Virus record (IMG/VR): IMGVR_UViG_3300044608_000966
Location: 1 to 40,630 of that record
DNA length: 40,630 nucleotides
Origin: a virus
Direction: 5' to 3' (one strand)
The notes under the pieces were generated by a model. The model made no database searches and was not told where the DNA came from. It saw only the letters and a program-made list of their open reading frames with translations. The position numbers and the translations under genes are program-made. Shown one piece after another: positions 15,179 to 22,102 of this stretch (position 1 is its first letter; each line of letters begins with the position of its first letter).

Positions 15179-15461
15179 TTTAAAGCGTCCACCAAGATCT
15201 GTGATGGTCTGCGGCCAGAAGGTCACAGTGAAGGTCGTTGCTTACTTGGAAGATGATGCTGAAGAATTACTTGGCGCGTTTAACGGTGAGACAAAAACCA
15301 TTTACATTTTGAAGGGCAGCAACTGGAAGCAAACGCTGCTTCATGAATGTATCCACGCGGCGTTATACTTCTCAGGTGCTGGTGAAGGACTTAGCCTTAG
15401 CAAAGAAGAATCAATTGTGCTTGCGCTTGAACACGGGCTGTGGCCTTTGCTTTTTGGGTGA
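15156..15461 (+). CDS. HExxH metallopeptidase-like protein (101 aa)
   Basis: The protein contains LLHECIHAALYFSG (His63, Glu64, His67), the zinc-binding HExxH signature, followed by an acidic EE at about 84-85 that could provide the third ligand, then LALEHGLWPLLFG. The small size and the preceding LKGSNWKQTLLHE segment resemble phage SprT- or ImmA/IrrE-like minimal proteases. The start MANRSVFSLK overlaps the phosphoesterase by 23 nt. Its 3' end overlaps the minus-strand coiled-coil gene by 51 nt, a convergent overlap. The target is unknown. Confidence 0.75.
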   Translation: MANRSVFSLKRPPRSVMVCGQKVTVKVVAYLEDDAEELLGAFNGETKTIYILKGSNWKQTLLHECIHAALYFSGAGEGLSLSKEESIVLALEHGLWPLLFG

Positions 15462-15647
15462 AGGTTTTTTTTTCGCTTCAAGTTTTTTTAAACGTGCATC
15501 AAGTTGTTCAAGTCCTTTTCGACATTGTGTAACAACATCAACCTGCACTTCTACGCTTTCAGCTAATGCTTTTTCTAGTCTCATGATTTGTTTTTTGCAG
15601 TCATCACAAGTCTTGCATTGTCTCTTTGACCAACTGAACAGTTTCAT
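15411..15647 (-). CDS. Coiled-coil protein with CxxCxxC cluster (78 aa)
   Basis: The N-terminus MKLFSWSKRQCKTCDDCKKQ has Cys in a CKTCDDC pattern, followed by a heptad-like region (MRLEKALAESVEVQVDVV, then LEQLDARLKKLEAKKK) and a basic Pro/Lys tail. It is the last gene of the helicase operon and overlaps its upstream neighbour by 44 nt and the convergent HExxH gene by 51 nt. A dimeric DNA-binding or replication accessory protein is possible; no family is recognised. The double overlap makes it less certain than its neighbours. Confidence 0.6.
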   Translation of the reverse strand: MKLFSWSKRQCKTCDDCKKQIMRLEKALAESVEVQVDVVTQCRKGLEQLDARLKKLEAKKKPSPKKQRPQPVFKRKHN

Positions 15648-15942
15648 TTTGCTTTTCCTTCTTTTTCCTGCCGCCTCTTGGCGGTCCGTTAAAGTAACCT
15701 AGTTGCTGTAATCGTTTTTTTGTCGCCCTGTTTATGTCCCAGCTTATTTCCATGCCTGGGTAGTACGGAGGACAATCCGAACATCTTTCCACCATGATGT
15801 AATCTTTCTTTTCTCCGTAACGCTTTTGGCAGTGAGGACAGATGAAGCCGTATTCAACAGGATCGCCATCACGATACACCCACCAAATGTATTCAAGCGG
15901 ATCATACCAGTAACCGGCTTCTGACATTGATGGGGCTTTCAT
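15604..15942 (-). CDS. Zinc-ribbon protein (112 aa)
   Basis: Two Cys pairs, ICPHCQKRY and ERCSDCPPYYPG, about 30 residues apart, form a probable zinc ribbon. The N-terminal SEAGYWYDPLEYIWWVYRDGDPV is rich in Trp and Tyr, and the tail is basic (NGPPRGGRKKKEK). Phage-terminase GpA-type and other nucleic-acid enzymes carry similar ribbons, but nothing else of those families is present. The start is at the ATG overlapping the helicase stop (TGATG), with AGAGG just upstream. Likely a DNA- or RNA-binding replication accessory. Confidence 0.72.
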   Translation of the reverse strand: MKAPSMSEAGYWYDPLEYIWWVYRDGDPVEYGFICPHCQKRYGEKKDYIMVERCSDCPPYYPGMEISWDINRATKKRLQQLGYFNGPPRGGRKKKEKQNETVQLVKETMQDL

Positions 15943-17213
15943 CACGCCTCTTCGTAAATATTAAAGTGGTGAATGTGCCGAAGCTTTGTAACGCCTGTCA
16001 TGCCGTAGCGATTTTTGCTTATGCTAAGAGCCACCTCAGAGTCTGCAATGTCGCGCTTGTGAAGAATCATAACAACGTCCGCATCCTGTTCTAAGCTTCC
16101 AGAGTCTTTGAGCTGGCTAAGAGATGGTAAATCTTCCTTGCCACCCTTCTCAGCCTCACGGTTAATTTGCGCTAGTCCTACGACAGGAATGTTTAGATCC
16201 CTGCTAAGACGCTTCATGGCGTCAGATACCGTACTTACTTGTTCGTATTTGCTCTTAGAAGATTTAACACGAACTTGCTGCAAGTAGTCAACAAAAACCA
16301 TGTCGCACTTACCATCTCTGTGCTGGCGGTAGACCGTTGTTAGAAGCTCATCAAGATCCCACCCAGACTTTTCATCGATGGAGATATTATACTTTGCAAG
16401 ATCGTTTGATGCTGCCATGAAGCGTGTAAGATCTTCGTCGGTCAGATTACCTGTCTGAAACTTGTGTGTGCCGACTTTAGCTTCTGCCGCAATAAACTTT
16501 TCGATGATGTCTTCCTTGTCCATTTCGTTGCTAAAAAATAATGGCCTCTTGCCTTGCTTCATTGCTTGTAGTGCCATCCAGGTGGCGAAGCTTGTCTTGC
16601 CCACTGATGTCCTAGCAGCGACGATGTAGAATCGTCCACCGACAAGGCCAGCGATGTAAGCATCAAGCTTAGTAAGTCCCATTGATACGCCTCTAGGTTT
16701 ACCTTGTGCGTTCATGGTGATTCTTTGTTCTATGCGATCTGCCGCGCTTTCTATCATCGCGGGCATCTCTGGAAATTTCTGAGATATGACGCTCATGCGC
16801 TCAGTTTTGTCGGCAATGTTTTTTAGTTCTGAGATAACTGGCTCTACAGCGTCTGAGTAGTTTGCTTTTATAATCTGCTGAGAAAGATCAGATAGGTTAA
16901 GAACTACTTGCTTCACGTTATACCAGCTTGTGAGCTGAGACATGAACCAATCAATGTTTACTTCAAGCATGGATGTCTTGATAAGCTGGATAAGAAGTCC
17001 TGCACATTCACCGCCTAAGCTTTCTCTCACCGTCGCGTAGTTTACTTCTGTGCCCTGATCACTGAGAGTCTTGATAGCGAAAGCAATTTTGATTCTTTCG
17101 AAGTCTCCAAACATCTCAGGCTTCCAGTGATGGCATACTTCAGGCCAATACCTTTTGTGCTGAGATAAAACCATGCCAAGGATTTGATCTTGAAATTCGT
17201 AGTTCATAGCCAT
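15942..17213 (-). CDS. Replicative DNA helicase, DnaB-like (423 aa)
   Basis: The N-terminal helical domain is followed by a linker and a RecA-like core with Walker A ARTSVGKTS (about 200-208), FFSNEMDKEDI, Walker B MVFVDYLQQV, and GLAQINREAEKGG ... LSQLKDSGSLEQDADVV, the diagnostic end of DnaB/P22 gp12 helicases. It would unwind DNA at the fork as a hexamer loaded by the initiator encoded just upstream. The start MAMNYEF (or MNYEF six bases later) follows AAGGTGAG. It overlaps the initiator gene by 10 nt, like the 18-12 gene pair of P22. Confidence 0.92.
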   Translation of the reverse strand: MAMNYEFQDQILGMVLSQHKRYWPEVCHHWKPEMFGDFERIKIAFAIKTLSDQGTEVNYATVRESLGGECAGLLIQLIKTSMLEVNIDWFMSQLTSWYNVKQVVLNLSDLSQQIIKANYSDAVEPVISELKNIADKTERMSVISQKFPEMPAMIESAADRIEQRITMNAQGKPRGVSMGLTKLDAYIAGLVGGRFYIVAARTSVGKTSFATWMALQAMKQGKRPLFFSNEMDKEDIIEKFIAAEAKVGTHKFQTGNLTDEDLTRFMAASNDLAKYNISIDEKSGWDLDELLTTVYRQHRDGKCDMVFVDYLQQVRVKSSKSKYEQVSTVSDAMKRLSRDLNIPVVGLAQINREAEKGGKEDLPSLSQLKDSGSLEQDADVVMILHKRDIADSEVALSISKNRYGMTGVTKLRHIHHFNIYEEA

Positions 17214-17986
17214 CTCACCTTGTCTTCCCATTTTTCTTTTTCTTTGGTTTTGTTTTCGTAGTTACCTTCAATGATCTTGATGCGGTTGTTCTCGGACATG
17301 ATCCAGTCAAAGTTTGCTTTCCACACCCCAGACTTGCCTGTGAGGAAGTCACTAGCCTTGATCTTGGTGATGGCGTCTTGCCAATGAGCAATGTCTGGGT
17401 ACTTCTTGATCTGCGCATTGAGGGTCGTACGTCGTTTCATCGTAAGCCTGATCACCTTGGGAAGTACGCCCGCAAGATCCTTGTTCCACATGGTTACTAT
17501 TTCATCAGCCTTATCTGGGGTATTATGTTCTGTATTTGTTTCATTCTTACTTTCTTTATTTCTTATATTCTTCAATATGTGGCTCTCCGATGGCTCTCCG
17601 ATGGTTCTCCGATGGTTCTGCGATGGCTCAACCGCTGGTTCTTCCATACCTTCCATGCTCTGATATTTGTCGTAATTACAGATAGTTATGATCGATCCTG
17701 TGTTGGTTGTTTCGATGGTTATAATTTCTTCAATTTCAAAATTTTTTAAGCGTTTTCGTATCAACCCCCTGGCGCAACCTAAAGCTAACTCCATTTCTTT
17801 GACACTTGTAACAAGGCTTCCGCGCTTAACTGTGATTCTTTTATGACCACTTCTAGCTAACGCTTTGCCGTCCGTATAATTGGCATTAGAGATCAGCCAA
17901 AACAAAATGCCTATGTCGGTGGCATCATATGTGCCATCGCATAAGCTACGACTTATCTTTACCCAACCGCCTGTGAATCTACCCAT
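17204..17986 (-). CDS. Replication initiator, O / gp18-like (260 aa)
   Basis: The N-terminal region (1-105: GRFTGGWVKISRSL, ILFWLISNANY, RITVKRGSLVTSVKEMELALGC, then RKRLKNFEIEEIITIET) reads as a winged-helix domain of the phage O/DnaD-type replication proteins. A polar linker (about 110-165) contains the repeat region described separately, and the C-terminal 95 residues should contact the helicase. The start MGRFTGGW is chosen for AAGGA 8 nt upstream; the frame extends to 18088 without a good site. It lies directly upstream of the DnaB-like helicase. Confidence 0.82.
   Translation of the reverse strand: MGRFTGGWVKISRSLCDGTYDATDIGILFWLISNANYTDGKALARSGHKRITVKRGSLVTSVKEMELALGCARGLIRKRLKNFEIEEIITIETTNTGSIITICNYDKYQSMEGMEEPAVEPSQNHRRTIGEPSESHILKNIRNKESKNETNTEHNTPDKADEIVTMWNKDLAGVLPKVIRLTMKRRTTLNAQIKKYPDIAHWQDAITKIKASDFLTGKSGVWKANFDWIMSENNRIKIIEGNYENKTKEKEKWEDKVRWL
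17519..17647. other. Candidate replication origin: 11-bp iterons plus AT-rich tract inside the initiator gene
   Basis: Four tandem 11-bp units start at 17581, 17592, 17603 and 17614: GGCTCTCCGAT twice, GGTTCTCCGAT, GGTTCTGCGAT. Degenerate units follow at 17625 and 17637. Eleven is not a multiple of three, so the repeats do not give a repeated peptide (the protein reads EPSQNHRRTIGEPSESHI), which points to a DNA-level function. In coding direction a strongly AT-rich stretch (17580-17519) follows. Lambda has the same order, iterons then an AT-rich stretch, inside gene O. Confidence 0.68.
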
Positions 17987-18186
17987 AACAACGATCCTTG
18001 TGTTGCGGGGTAGAATAGATATGATACACTCATATACGAAACCACCCCATGGTTTCAGAAACTCAACGACGCCAATAACGTTGACCAATAGCCGCCATAA
18101 TCTGACCAGGATATGGTGGTTTTTTCTTGGTGATGTGGTGATATTACCTGACGGGTAAGACGCCGCAAGTGCAAATATAGGTACGA

Positions 18187-18648
18187 CTACGACAACCTCA
18201 AGTTAGTCTCAACAATGTTCCACAAGGCTAGTAATCCTTGGTCTTTGCAAATCTGTTTTGCTTTCTTTGCAGTCAAGCCGCCATCAATTTGAAAGTGAGC
18301 CTTTTCAAACTTCAATGGTTTAAAGCCATGACGTTTAAACACTTCTGTAATTTTATCGTAATCAATAGACCAGTCCCATTTCTTATTGTAGTAGCCGACG
18401 ATATCGACCGCTAAACCATATTGATGAAATGATTCGTATGGACGTGCATTGGTGATTATTTTTCCATCCCTAGTGCGGCCCTGGTCATACAGCCATTGCT
18501 GTCTATCAGGCGATCTATAGCCCTCAAATACAGCGACGACATAACCAAGCGAAATACATTCGGCTAGTGCTGCGTTTAACTTAACTACAAGAAAAGGTGC
18601 AAGTTTTGTGGCATCTCTACAAACAGTTTGCACTTGAGATTTTGACAT
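18187..18648 (-). CDS. M15-family peptidase, endolysin (153 aa)
   Basis: Zinc peptidase motifs are complete: EGYRSPDRQQ, the SFHQYGLAVDI signature (His75, Asp82) and KAHFQI (His118). The family cleaves peptidoglycan stem peptides (L-Ala-D-Glu or D-Ala-D-Ala type) and phage members release progeny. The start MSKSQVQTV is chosen for GAGAGGA upstream rather than an in-frame ATG at 18705, which would overlap the divergent gene. No signal peptide or cell-wall-binding domain is present, so it would need a holin. It leads the minus-strand replication gene set, away from the structural genes. Confidence 0.9.
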   Translation of the reverse strand: MSKSQVQTVCRDATKLAPFLVVKLNAALAECISLGYVVAVFEGYRSPDRQQWLYDQGRTRDGKIITNARPYESFHQYGLAVDIVGYYNKKWDWSIDYDKITEVFKRHGFKPLKFEKAHFQIDGGLTAKKAKQICKDQGLLALWNIVETNLRLS

Positions 18649-18686
18649 GGTAGTAATCCTCTCCCTCAAACAACATAGGAGCATAT

Positions 18687-18863
18687 ATGCCAGCGGAGCC
18701 AACACCTTATGAGCGCGTTAATGTCATTATACCACGTCAACTTAAACGGGAGTTAATCAAGTACGCCAAAGAAAACGAAAGCAGTCTTACAAGAATCATG
18801 CGTTTAGCTCTTCGTGAATACATTGGTAAGACGACGAAAGGAAAATCTGATGTCAGAAAATAA
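18687..18863 (+). CDS. Ribbon-helix-helix DNA-binding protein (58 aa)
   Basis: An AGGAG site 5 nt upstream of ATG starts a frame reading MPAEPTPYERVNVIIPRQLK, followed by ELIKYAKENESSLTRIMRLA and LREYIG. The pattern (a short beta strand RVNVIIP, helix QLKRELIKYAKEN, turn ESS, helix LTRIMRLALREYI) is that of CopG/Arc-type repressors, which bind operator half-sites as dimers. It is the first gene of the plus-strand operon, diverges from the endolysin with a 38-bp gap, and overlaps the next gene by 14 nt. It is the best candidate for a phage-coded transcription regulator. Confidence 0.78.
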   Translation: MPAEPTPYERVNVIIPRQLKRELIKYAKENESSLTRIMRLALREYIGKTTKGKSDVRK

Positions 18864-19416
18864 AAGCCTGGCGGCGATGATGTCTGCTTTGCAGATCTTA
18901 GAAAAAGAAATTGACAACTCAGAAGAAATTACACCGGAGCAATGTGATGCACACTTTAGTTCGATTAAAGACATTGACGTTAAGGTTGACCGTCTTTTGG
19001 CTTTCATGGATCTTTGTAAGCAAAATGCTGCAACCTATTCTGAGCGCGCAGAATCACTTAAACACGCCGCTGAATCATGGGAACGCAAACACGATGCCTT
19101 GTCAAAGTACGCCATGTGGCTAACTGAGCGTTATCCAGAAGTCGAATGGCGCGGCAGTGACCGCACTTTTGCTAAGAAACTAAATCCTCCATCTTTGACC
19201 TGTCAGATGAAGAAAAGCTTTAGCACTAGCAACCTTATCCCTGATGAGCTGATCTTCTCAGTGCCGGAGAAGTACCGTGAATGTAAAGTGATTTGGCTTT
19301 TGAAGTCTGATCTGGTGAAAGAAGATCTTAAGGCTGGCAAGAGTCTTAACTTTGCACGGCTTGATAGAAAGGAAGCTTTATCTATTAAACCTAAACTAAA
19401 GGAGGATAGAGCTTGA
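18850..19416 (+). CDS. Gp157-like protein (188 aa)
   Basis: A long N-terminal helical and coiled region (about residues 1-95) is followed by a compact end containing KLNPPSLTC, VPEKYRECK and DLKAGKSLNFARLDRKEALSIKPK. This arrangement matches the siphovirus Gp157 family, commonly encoded next to single-strand annealing proteins; a role in recombination or host-nuclease resistance has been proposed for such proteins. The start MSENKSLAA follows AAAGGAAA; an upstream in-frame ATG at 18814 lies inside the regulator gene and lacks a site. Confidence 0.78.
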   Translation: MSENKSLAAMMSALQILEKEIDNSEEITPEQCDAHFSSIKDIDVKVDRLLAFMDLCKQNAATYSERAESLKHAAESWERKHDALSKYAMWLTERYPEVEWRGSDRTFAKKLNPPSLTCQMKKSFSTSNLIPDELIFSVPEKYRECKVIWLLKSDLVKEDLKAGKSLNFARLDRKEALSIKPKLKEDRA

Positions 19417-19682
19417 AGTCCGACGATGAAATTAATGAAGAAGCTTATGAAAGCATAATGCAAGATAAGGACGATATAATTGATATCAGAGATAAATACG
19501 CCAAAGTCTTGGATGCTTTTAAAGAAGAAGAAGATTCACCAATCCTATTTATACTGACGCAGAACATCGTCTTAGGAATGGAAGCGGCTCTACTGAATAT
19601 CGATAACCTAGTCAGCATCTACTTGAATGAACACGTCAAACCAAAAACAAAAAAAGGAGTTAAACGTGAGCGAATTAACTAA
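19413..19682 (+). CDS. Acidic unknown protein (89 aa), TTG start
   Basis: The start is TTG at 19413, 7 nt after a strong GGAGGA, overlapping the stop of the Gp157-like gene. The protein is very acidic and helical at first ([20 protein letters not shown]) and basic at the end ([14 protein letters not shown]). Its 3' end overlaps the annealing-protein start by 17 nt. DNA-mimic or accessory functions are conceivable, but no family is recognised. Confidence 0.68.
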   Translation: MKSDDEINEEAYESIMQDKDDIIDIRDKYAKVLDAFKEEEDSPILFILTQNIVLGMEAALLNIDNLVSIYLNEHVKPKTKKGVKRERIN

Positions 19683-20535
19683 CTACCATCCGGTTCCTGA
19701 ACTACTGTTTAGCGCGGAACAAGTTAACCAAATCAAAACACAAATATGCAGAGGCGCATCAGATGACGAACTTTCAATGTTTCTTTATCAGTGCAAGCGC
19801 ACTAGGCTTGATCCTTTTGCTAAACAGATTTATGCCATTAAGCGATATGATTCAAGAGAACGAAAAGAAGTCATGGGTGTGCAAACAAGTATTGACGGAC
19901 AAAGACTTATTGCACAGCGCACCGGAGAATATGGAGGACAAGAAGGGCCATACTGGTGCGGAGATGATGGAGTCTGGAAAGATGTCTGGATTTCAGACAA
20001 ACCACCAGTTGCAGCAAAGGTGGGTGTATTGCGAAAAGGGTTTTTACAACCACTCTTCGCAGTAGCTAAATTTAATAGTTATGCACCACGCGGCAAAGAT
20101 GGCCAGCTTACAATGTTCTGGTCAAAAATGCCCGACACAATGATTGCTAAGGTGGCTGAAAGCTTGGCTTTGCGCCGCGCCTTCCCGCAGGAGTTAAGTG
20201 GTCTTTATACATCAGAAGAAATGGAGCAAGCTAATGTTACAACGATTGACGCAAAACCAGCCTTGGTACCGCAGAATAATCAGCCTATTGTGGTTAAAGC
20301 GGAGGATGCCGCTCCACGGAACGCTGCCACTTCGCCTACGATGGTTTGGGACAAGCACAACGCCCAGCACCAAAAGAAGGTTGCTGAGTTCGTTAGATCG
20401 AAAAATCAACCAACATACTGGGTTAAATTGATGGAGATGTTGGATGGCAAAAACCTTTCACAGCAAGTATTAAACGAAACATGGGCGATGCTTGACCCCG
20501 AAGCTCCAGATAAAGATCCGGAGGATGACAAGTGA
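19666..20535 (+). CDS. bet: Single-strand annealing protein, Bet/RecT superfamily (289 aa)
   Basis: The segment [20 protein letters not shown], then [35 protein letters not shown], and [37 protein letters not shown] are hallmark regions of lambda Bet-type proteins, which anneal complementary single strands during phage recombination. A GTG start at 19666 with AAAGGAG 6-7 nt upstream is preferred to the in-frame ATG at 19627 inside the preceding gene. The C-terminus beyond residue 200 is variable and ends acidic. No Exo-type partner nuclease is adjacent. Confidence 0.92.
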   Translation: MSELTNYHPVPELLFSAEQVNQIKTQICRGASDDELSMFLYQCKRTRLDPFAKQIYAIKRYDSRERKEVMGVQTSIDGQRLIAQRTGEYGGQEGPYWCGDDGVWKDVWISDKPPVAAKVGVLRKGFLQPLFAVAKFNSYAPRGKDGQLTMFWSKMPDTMIAKVAESLALRRAFPQELSGLYTSEEMEQANVTTIDAKPALVPQNNQPIVVKAEDAAPRNAATSPTMVWDKHNAQHQKKVAEFVRSKNQPTYWVKLMEMLDGKNLSQQVLNETWAMLDPEAPDKDPEDDK

Positions 20536-20705
20536 GATTCATAGAACTTGAAACAACACATGGGCCTAGAGTCATGCTTAACGTCGATAAAATTATAGCA
20601 ATCACACCAGACGATGAAGACAATTGTACTGCTATTAAACTTATCGATACTATTCTTTATGTCAAAGAAACTCCACATGACATTGTATTAAAAATAAGAG
20701 GATGA
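20532..20705 (+). CDS. FlbD-like small protein (57 aa)
   Basis: The GTG start at 20532 follows GGAGG by 8 nt and overlaps the stop of bet (GTGA). The protein [20 protein letters not shown] continues [20 protein letters not shown] and [10 protein letters not shown], a small beta-sheet pattern like FlbD-family proteins (residues such as IIAI, then LYVKETP). Such small proteins are frequent in phage early regions with unknown roles. The frame ends immediately before the next gene. Confidence 0.72.
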   Translation: MRFIELETTHGPRVMLNVDKIIAITPDDEDNCTAIKLIDTILYVKETPHDIVLKIRG

Positions 20706-20706
20706 G

Positions 20707-20892
20707 ATGAATGAAAACAACAATAGCAAATTGGACGATTACAAGCATGGCTTACATAATAGCGATTATTGTTTTGATGATTGCGGCTATCATGGCGGCG
20801 TGTGGAGCACAGCTAAAAACTATGTCATTTTGATTGTCGGTATGATTATCTTGGCAGTAACACTAATTTTTGACGACGACCTAGGAGGATGA
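20707..20892 (+). CDS. Small membrane protein (61 aa), possibly the second half of a frameshifted gene
   Basis: The frame ends one base before the ssb start, and its C-terminal third is a clear membrane segment (NYVILIVGMIILAVTLIFDD). The N-terminal part (NSDYCFDDCGYHGGVWS) looks less like real protein. Only 4 nt separate the AGAGGA site from this ATG, whereas an overlapping frame at 20711 has a better 8-nt gap. A -1 shift at the A5 run near 20817 would join the two into a 60-residue protein with two membrane segments. See the candidate at 20711. Confidence 0.5.
   Translation: MNENNNSKLDDYKHGLHNSDYCFDDCGYHGGVWSTAKNYVILIVGMIILAVTLIFDDDLGG
20711..20833 (+). CDS. Nested small membrane peptide (40 aa), candidate
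   Basis: This frame lies inside the 61-residue one but is shifted. It reads MKTTIANWTITSMAYIIAII then VLMIAAIMAACGAQLKTMSF, with a convincing membrane helix and a weak lipobox-like IMAAC. AGAGGA ends 8 nt before the ATG. At CTA AAA ACT the ribosome could slip back one base, or the assembly may lack one A, and the frame would continue into NYVILIVGMIIL. The combined product would be a two-helix membrane protein of holin-like size. Confidence 0.5.
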   Translation: MKTTIANWTITSMAYIIAIIVLMIAAIMAACGAQLKTMSF

Positions 20893-20893
20893 A

Positions 20894-21265
20894 ATGGCTA
20901 AGGGCGACAACAACAAATGGCAAATTGAAGGATATGTATTTAATGATGCTGAAATCAAGACAAGCCGCGACGGTAGCAAGAGTTGGGGTGAGGTTACGGT
21001 GTCGGTCTACTCCGGCAGTAAACTTAAGCCTAAAAAACTCTGGGTTAGATGCACATCGTTTGGCGATGAGAAGTCTGCCTTGGTGTCGTTTGCAAAGAAG
21101 GGCGCAAAGGTTAAGGTCACAGGAAAGCTAGACGCTGACGCCTATATTAGCAAGAAAGACGGCAAACCTTCGGCAGCACTAAACCTGCTGGTAAGAGAGT
21201 TTGAAGTGCTTGAAGCCCCTAAAGCTCCAGGCATCGGCGACGGTGAGTTTGAGCTTCCATTTTGA
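20894..21265 (+). CDS. ssb: Single-stranded DNA-binding protein (123 aa)
   Basis: An OB-fold pattern is visible (KWQIEGYVFNDAEIKTSRDG, WGEVTVSVYSG, KKLWVRCTSFGDEKSALVSF, KVKVTGKLDADAYISKKDGK) and the protein ends in an acidic/hydrophobic tip, DGEFELPF, which resembles the SSB C-terminal tail that recruits replication and repair proteins. It is well preceded by AGGAGG. The location in a recombination operon with Bet suggests use in both replication and strand annealing. Confidence 0.9.
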   Translation: MAKGDNNKWQIEGYVFNDAEIKTSRDGSKSWGEVTVSVYSGSKLKPKKLWVRCTSFGDEKSALVSFAKKGAKVKVTGKLDADAYISKKDGKPSAALNLLVREFEVLEAPKAPGIGDGEFELPF

Positions 21266-21272
21266 GGTGCCT

Positions 21273-21560
21273 ATGTATTTTATAAAAGACGGAACAACTT
21301 TATATCGATTCAACCAGTGGACAGACATTGAAGATTTCACTGGTAAAACAAGATCTGATTTTGGCAAAAGTCTTCCTGCGGCAATAACCACAGTCTTCCC
21401 AGGCTGTGAGTTTGCGGCCTTCTATGGAGCTTTCTTTAAAGGTTGGATAACAGACAAGGGTGAGCCAAAGCCTGAGTTCAAGAAAGGAAATCTGTGGGAT
21501 GGAAAAGACGAAAGAAACTATCGTATATCCGATTTTGTAAGTGATGGAGGAAAACTTTAA
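21273..21560 (+). CDS. Unknown protein (95 aa)
   Basis: The start MYFIKDGTTLYRF has a GAGGTG site just upstream; the open frame extends back into ssb, but those codons are not protein-like in this frame. The sequence is aromatic-rich (CEFAAFYGAFFKGWITDKGE) with a basic KPEFKKGNLW segment and a polar tail. No family is recognised. It overlaps the next gene at its stop (TAATG). Confidence 0.65.
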   Translation: MYFIKDGTTLYRFNQWTDIEDFTGKTRSDFGKSLPAAITTVFPGCEFAAFYGAFFKGWITDKGEPKPEFKKGNLWDGKDERNYRISDFVSDGGKL

Positions 21561-21697
21561 TGCCATCAGAAAACGTATACATGAAGTTTTCATCGCTGGA
21601 AGAGGCCCAAGCTTATATTCAAAGCCAAGGCTTCAACCCATACATAAGCTATAGCGGGCCGACACAGCTTGTGAATGTAGAAGATCCGACCAAGTAG
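21560..21697 (+). CDS. Unknown 45-residue protein
   Basis: The ATG at 21560 overlaps the stop of the previous gene (TAATG), and GGAGG lies about 9 nt upstream. The product MPSENVYMKFSSLEEAQAYI continues QSQGFNPYISYSG and ends NVEDPTK. The helix-then-beta pattern with SLEEAQAYIQSQG resembles small alpha/beta phage proteins. The function is unknown. Confidence 0.62.
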   Translation: MPSENVYMKFSSLEEAQAYIQSQGFNPYISYSGPTQLVNVEDPTK

Positions 21698-21737
21698 TAT
21701 GTGATCGTAACCTATTGGCCACCGGATTGAGGTGTTT

Positions 21738-21971
21738 ATGACTATGCCTTTTGAAAGAACATACGCCGTAAAAAATGCTAGAGAGTTTTTGTACAGCTTG
21801 CTTGATTCAAAAGTAACGCCAAGGGTGCCAAGAGCTATTAGAGATAAAGCGCGTTCAATCTTAAGGCATTATCCCAGTGACTGGGATATGGATGAGATGT
21901 TTCTTGGGCGGCGCGTGTTTGATCCAATTCCTAATCGGGTAAAAAAACTAGACAAAGAGAGGCGGGGATGA
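21738..21971 (+). CDS. BPSL0761-family-like protein (77 aa)
   Basis: The sequence PFERTYAVKNAREFLYSLLD, then TPRVPRAIRDKARSILRHYPSDWDMDEM, matches what I recall of the BPSL0761 family: a small, mostly helical, basic protein found in Proteobacteria and their phages, with unknown function. The ATG at 21738 has GAGG 5 nt upstream; GTG at 21732 is an alternative. The presence of this family hints at a proteobacterial host. It overlaps the next gene by 4 nt. Confidence 0.75.
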   Translation: MTMPFERTYAVKNAREFLYSLLDSKVTPRVPRAIRDKARSILRHYPSDWDMDEMFLGRRVFDPIPNRVKKLDKERRG

Positions 21972-22102
21972 GCATTCCAGAAATGATAACTATTGGGTTT
22001 AGTGTAATCACAATTATTTTTTCTGTTTTAATAATTTTAGATTCGTACAAAGTAGAAAAAATTGTCAACAAAATGATGGATGATATAAGGAAGGGGAAAT
22101 AA
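21968..22102 (+). CDS. Small single-pass membrane protein (44 aa)
   Basis: The ATG at 21968 overlaps the preceding stop (ATGA) with GGGG just upstream. The product MSIPEMITIGFSVITIIFSV plus LIILDSYK forms one membrane helix, followed by a basic cytoplasmic tail (VEKIVNKMMDDIRKGK). Such peptides are common in early regions and may act on host membrane functions; nothing more can be read. Confidence 0.62.
   Translation: MSIPEMITIGFSVITIIFSVLIILDSYKVEKIVNKMMDDIRKGK

Noticed and set aside
17378-17749. Plus-strand frames opposite the initiator gene containing repeated RWLSDGSPMVL-like sequence.
   Set aside because: The repeats come from the 11-bp iterons read in reverse; these are not real proteins.
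18649-18705. A longer endolysin starting at 18705 with a hydrophobic N-terminus (MLAPLAYMLLCCL) that might serve as a signal-arrest segment.
   Set aside because: The start lacks a ribosome site and lies inside the divergent gene; the GAGAGGA site supports 18648. I cannot fully exclude a signal-arrest form.
21201-21272. The upstream extension of the 95-residue gene to 21201.
   Set aside because: The extra residues overlap ssb, lack a ribosome site and look unlike protein; the start at 21273 has a GAGGTG site.
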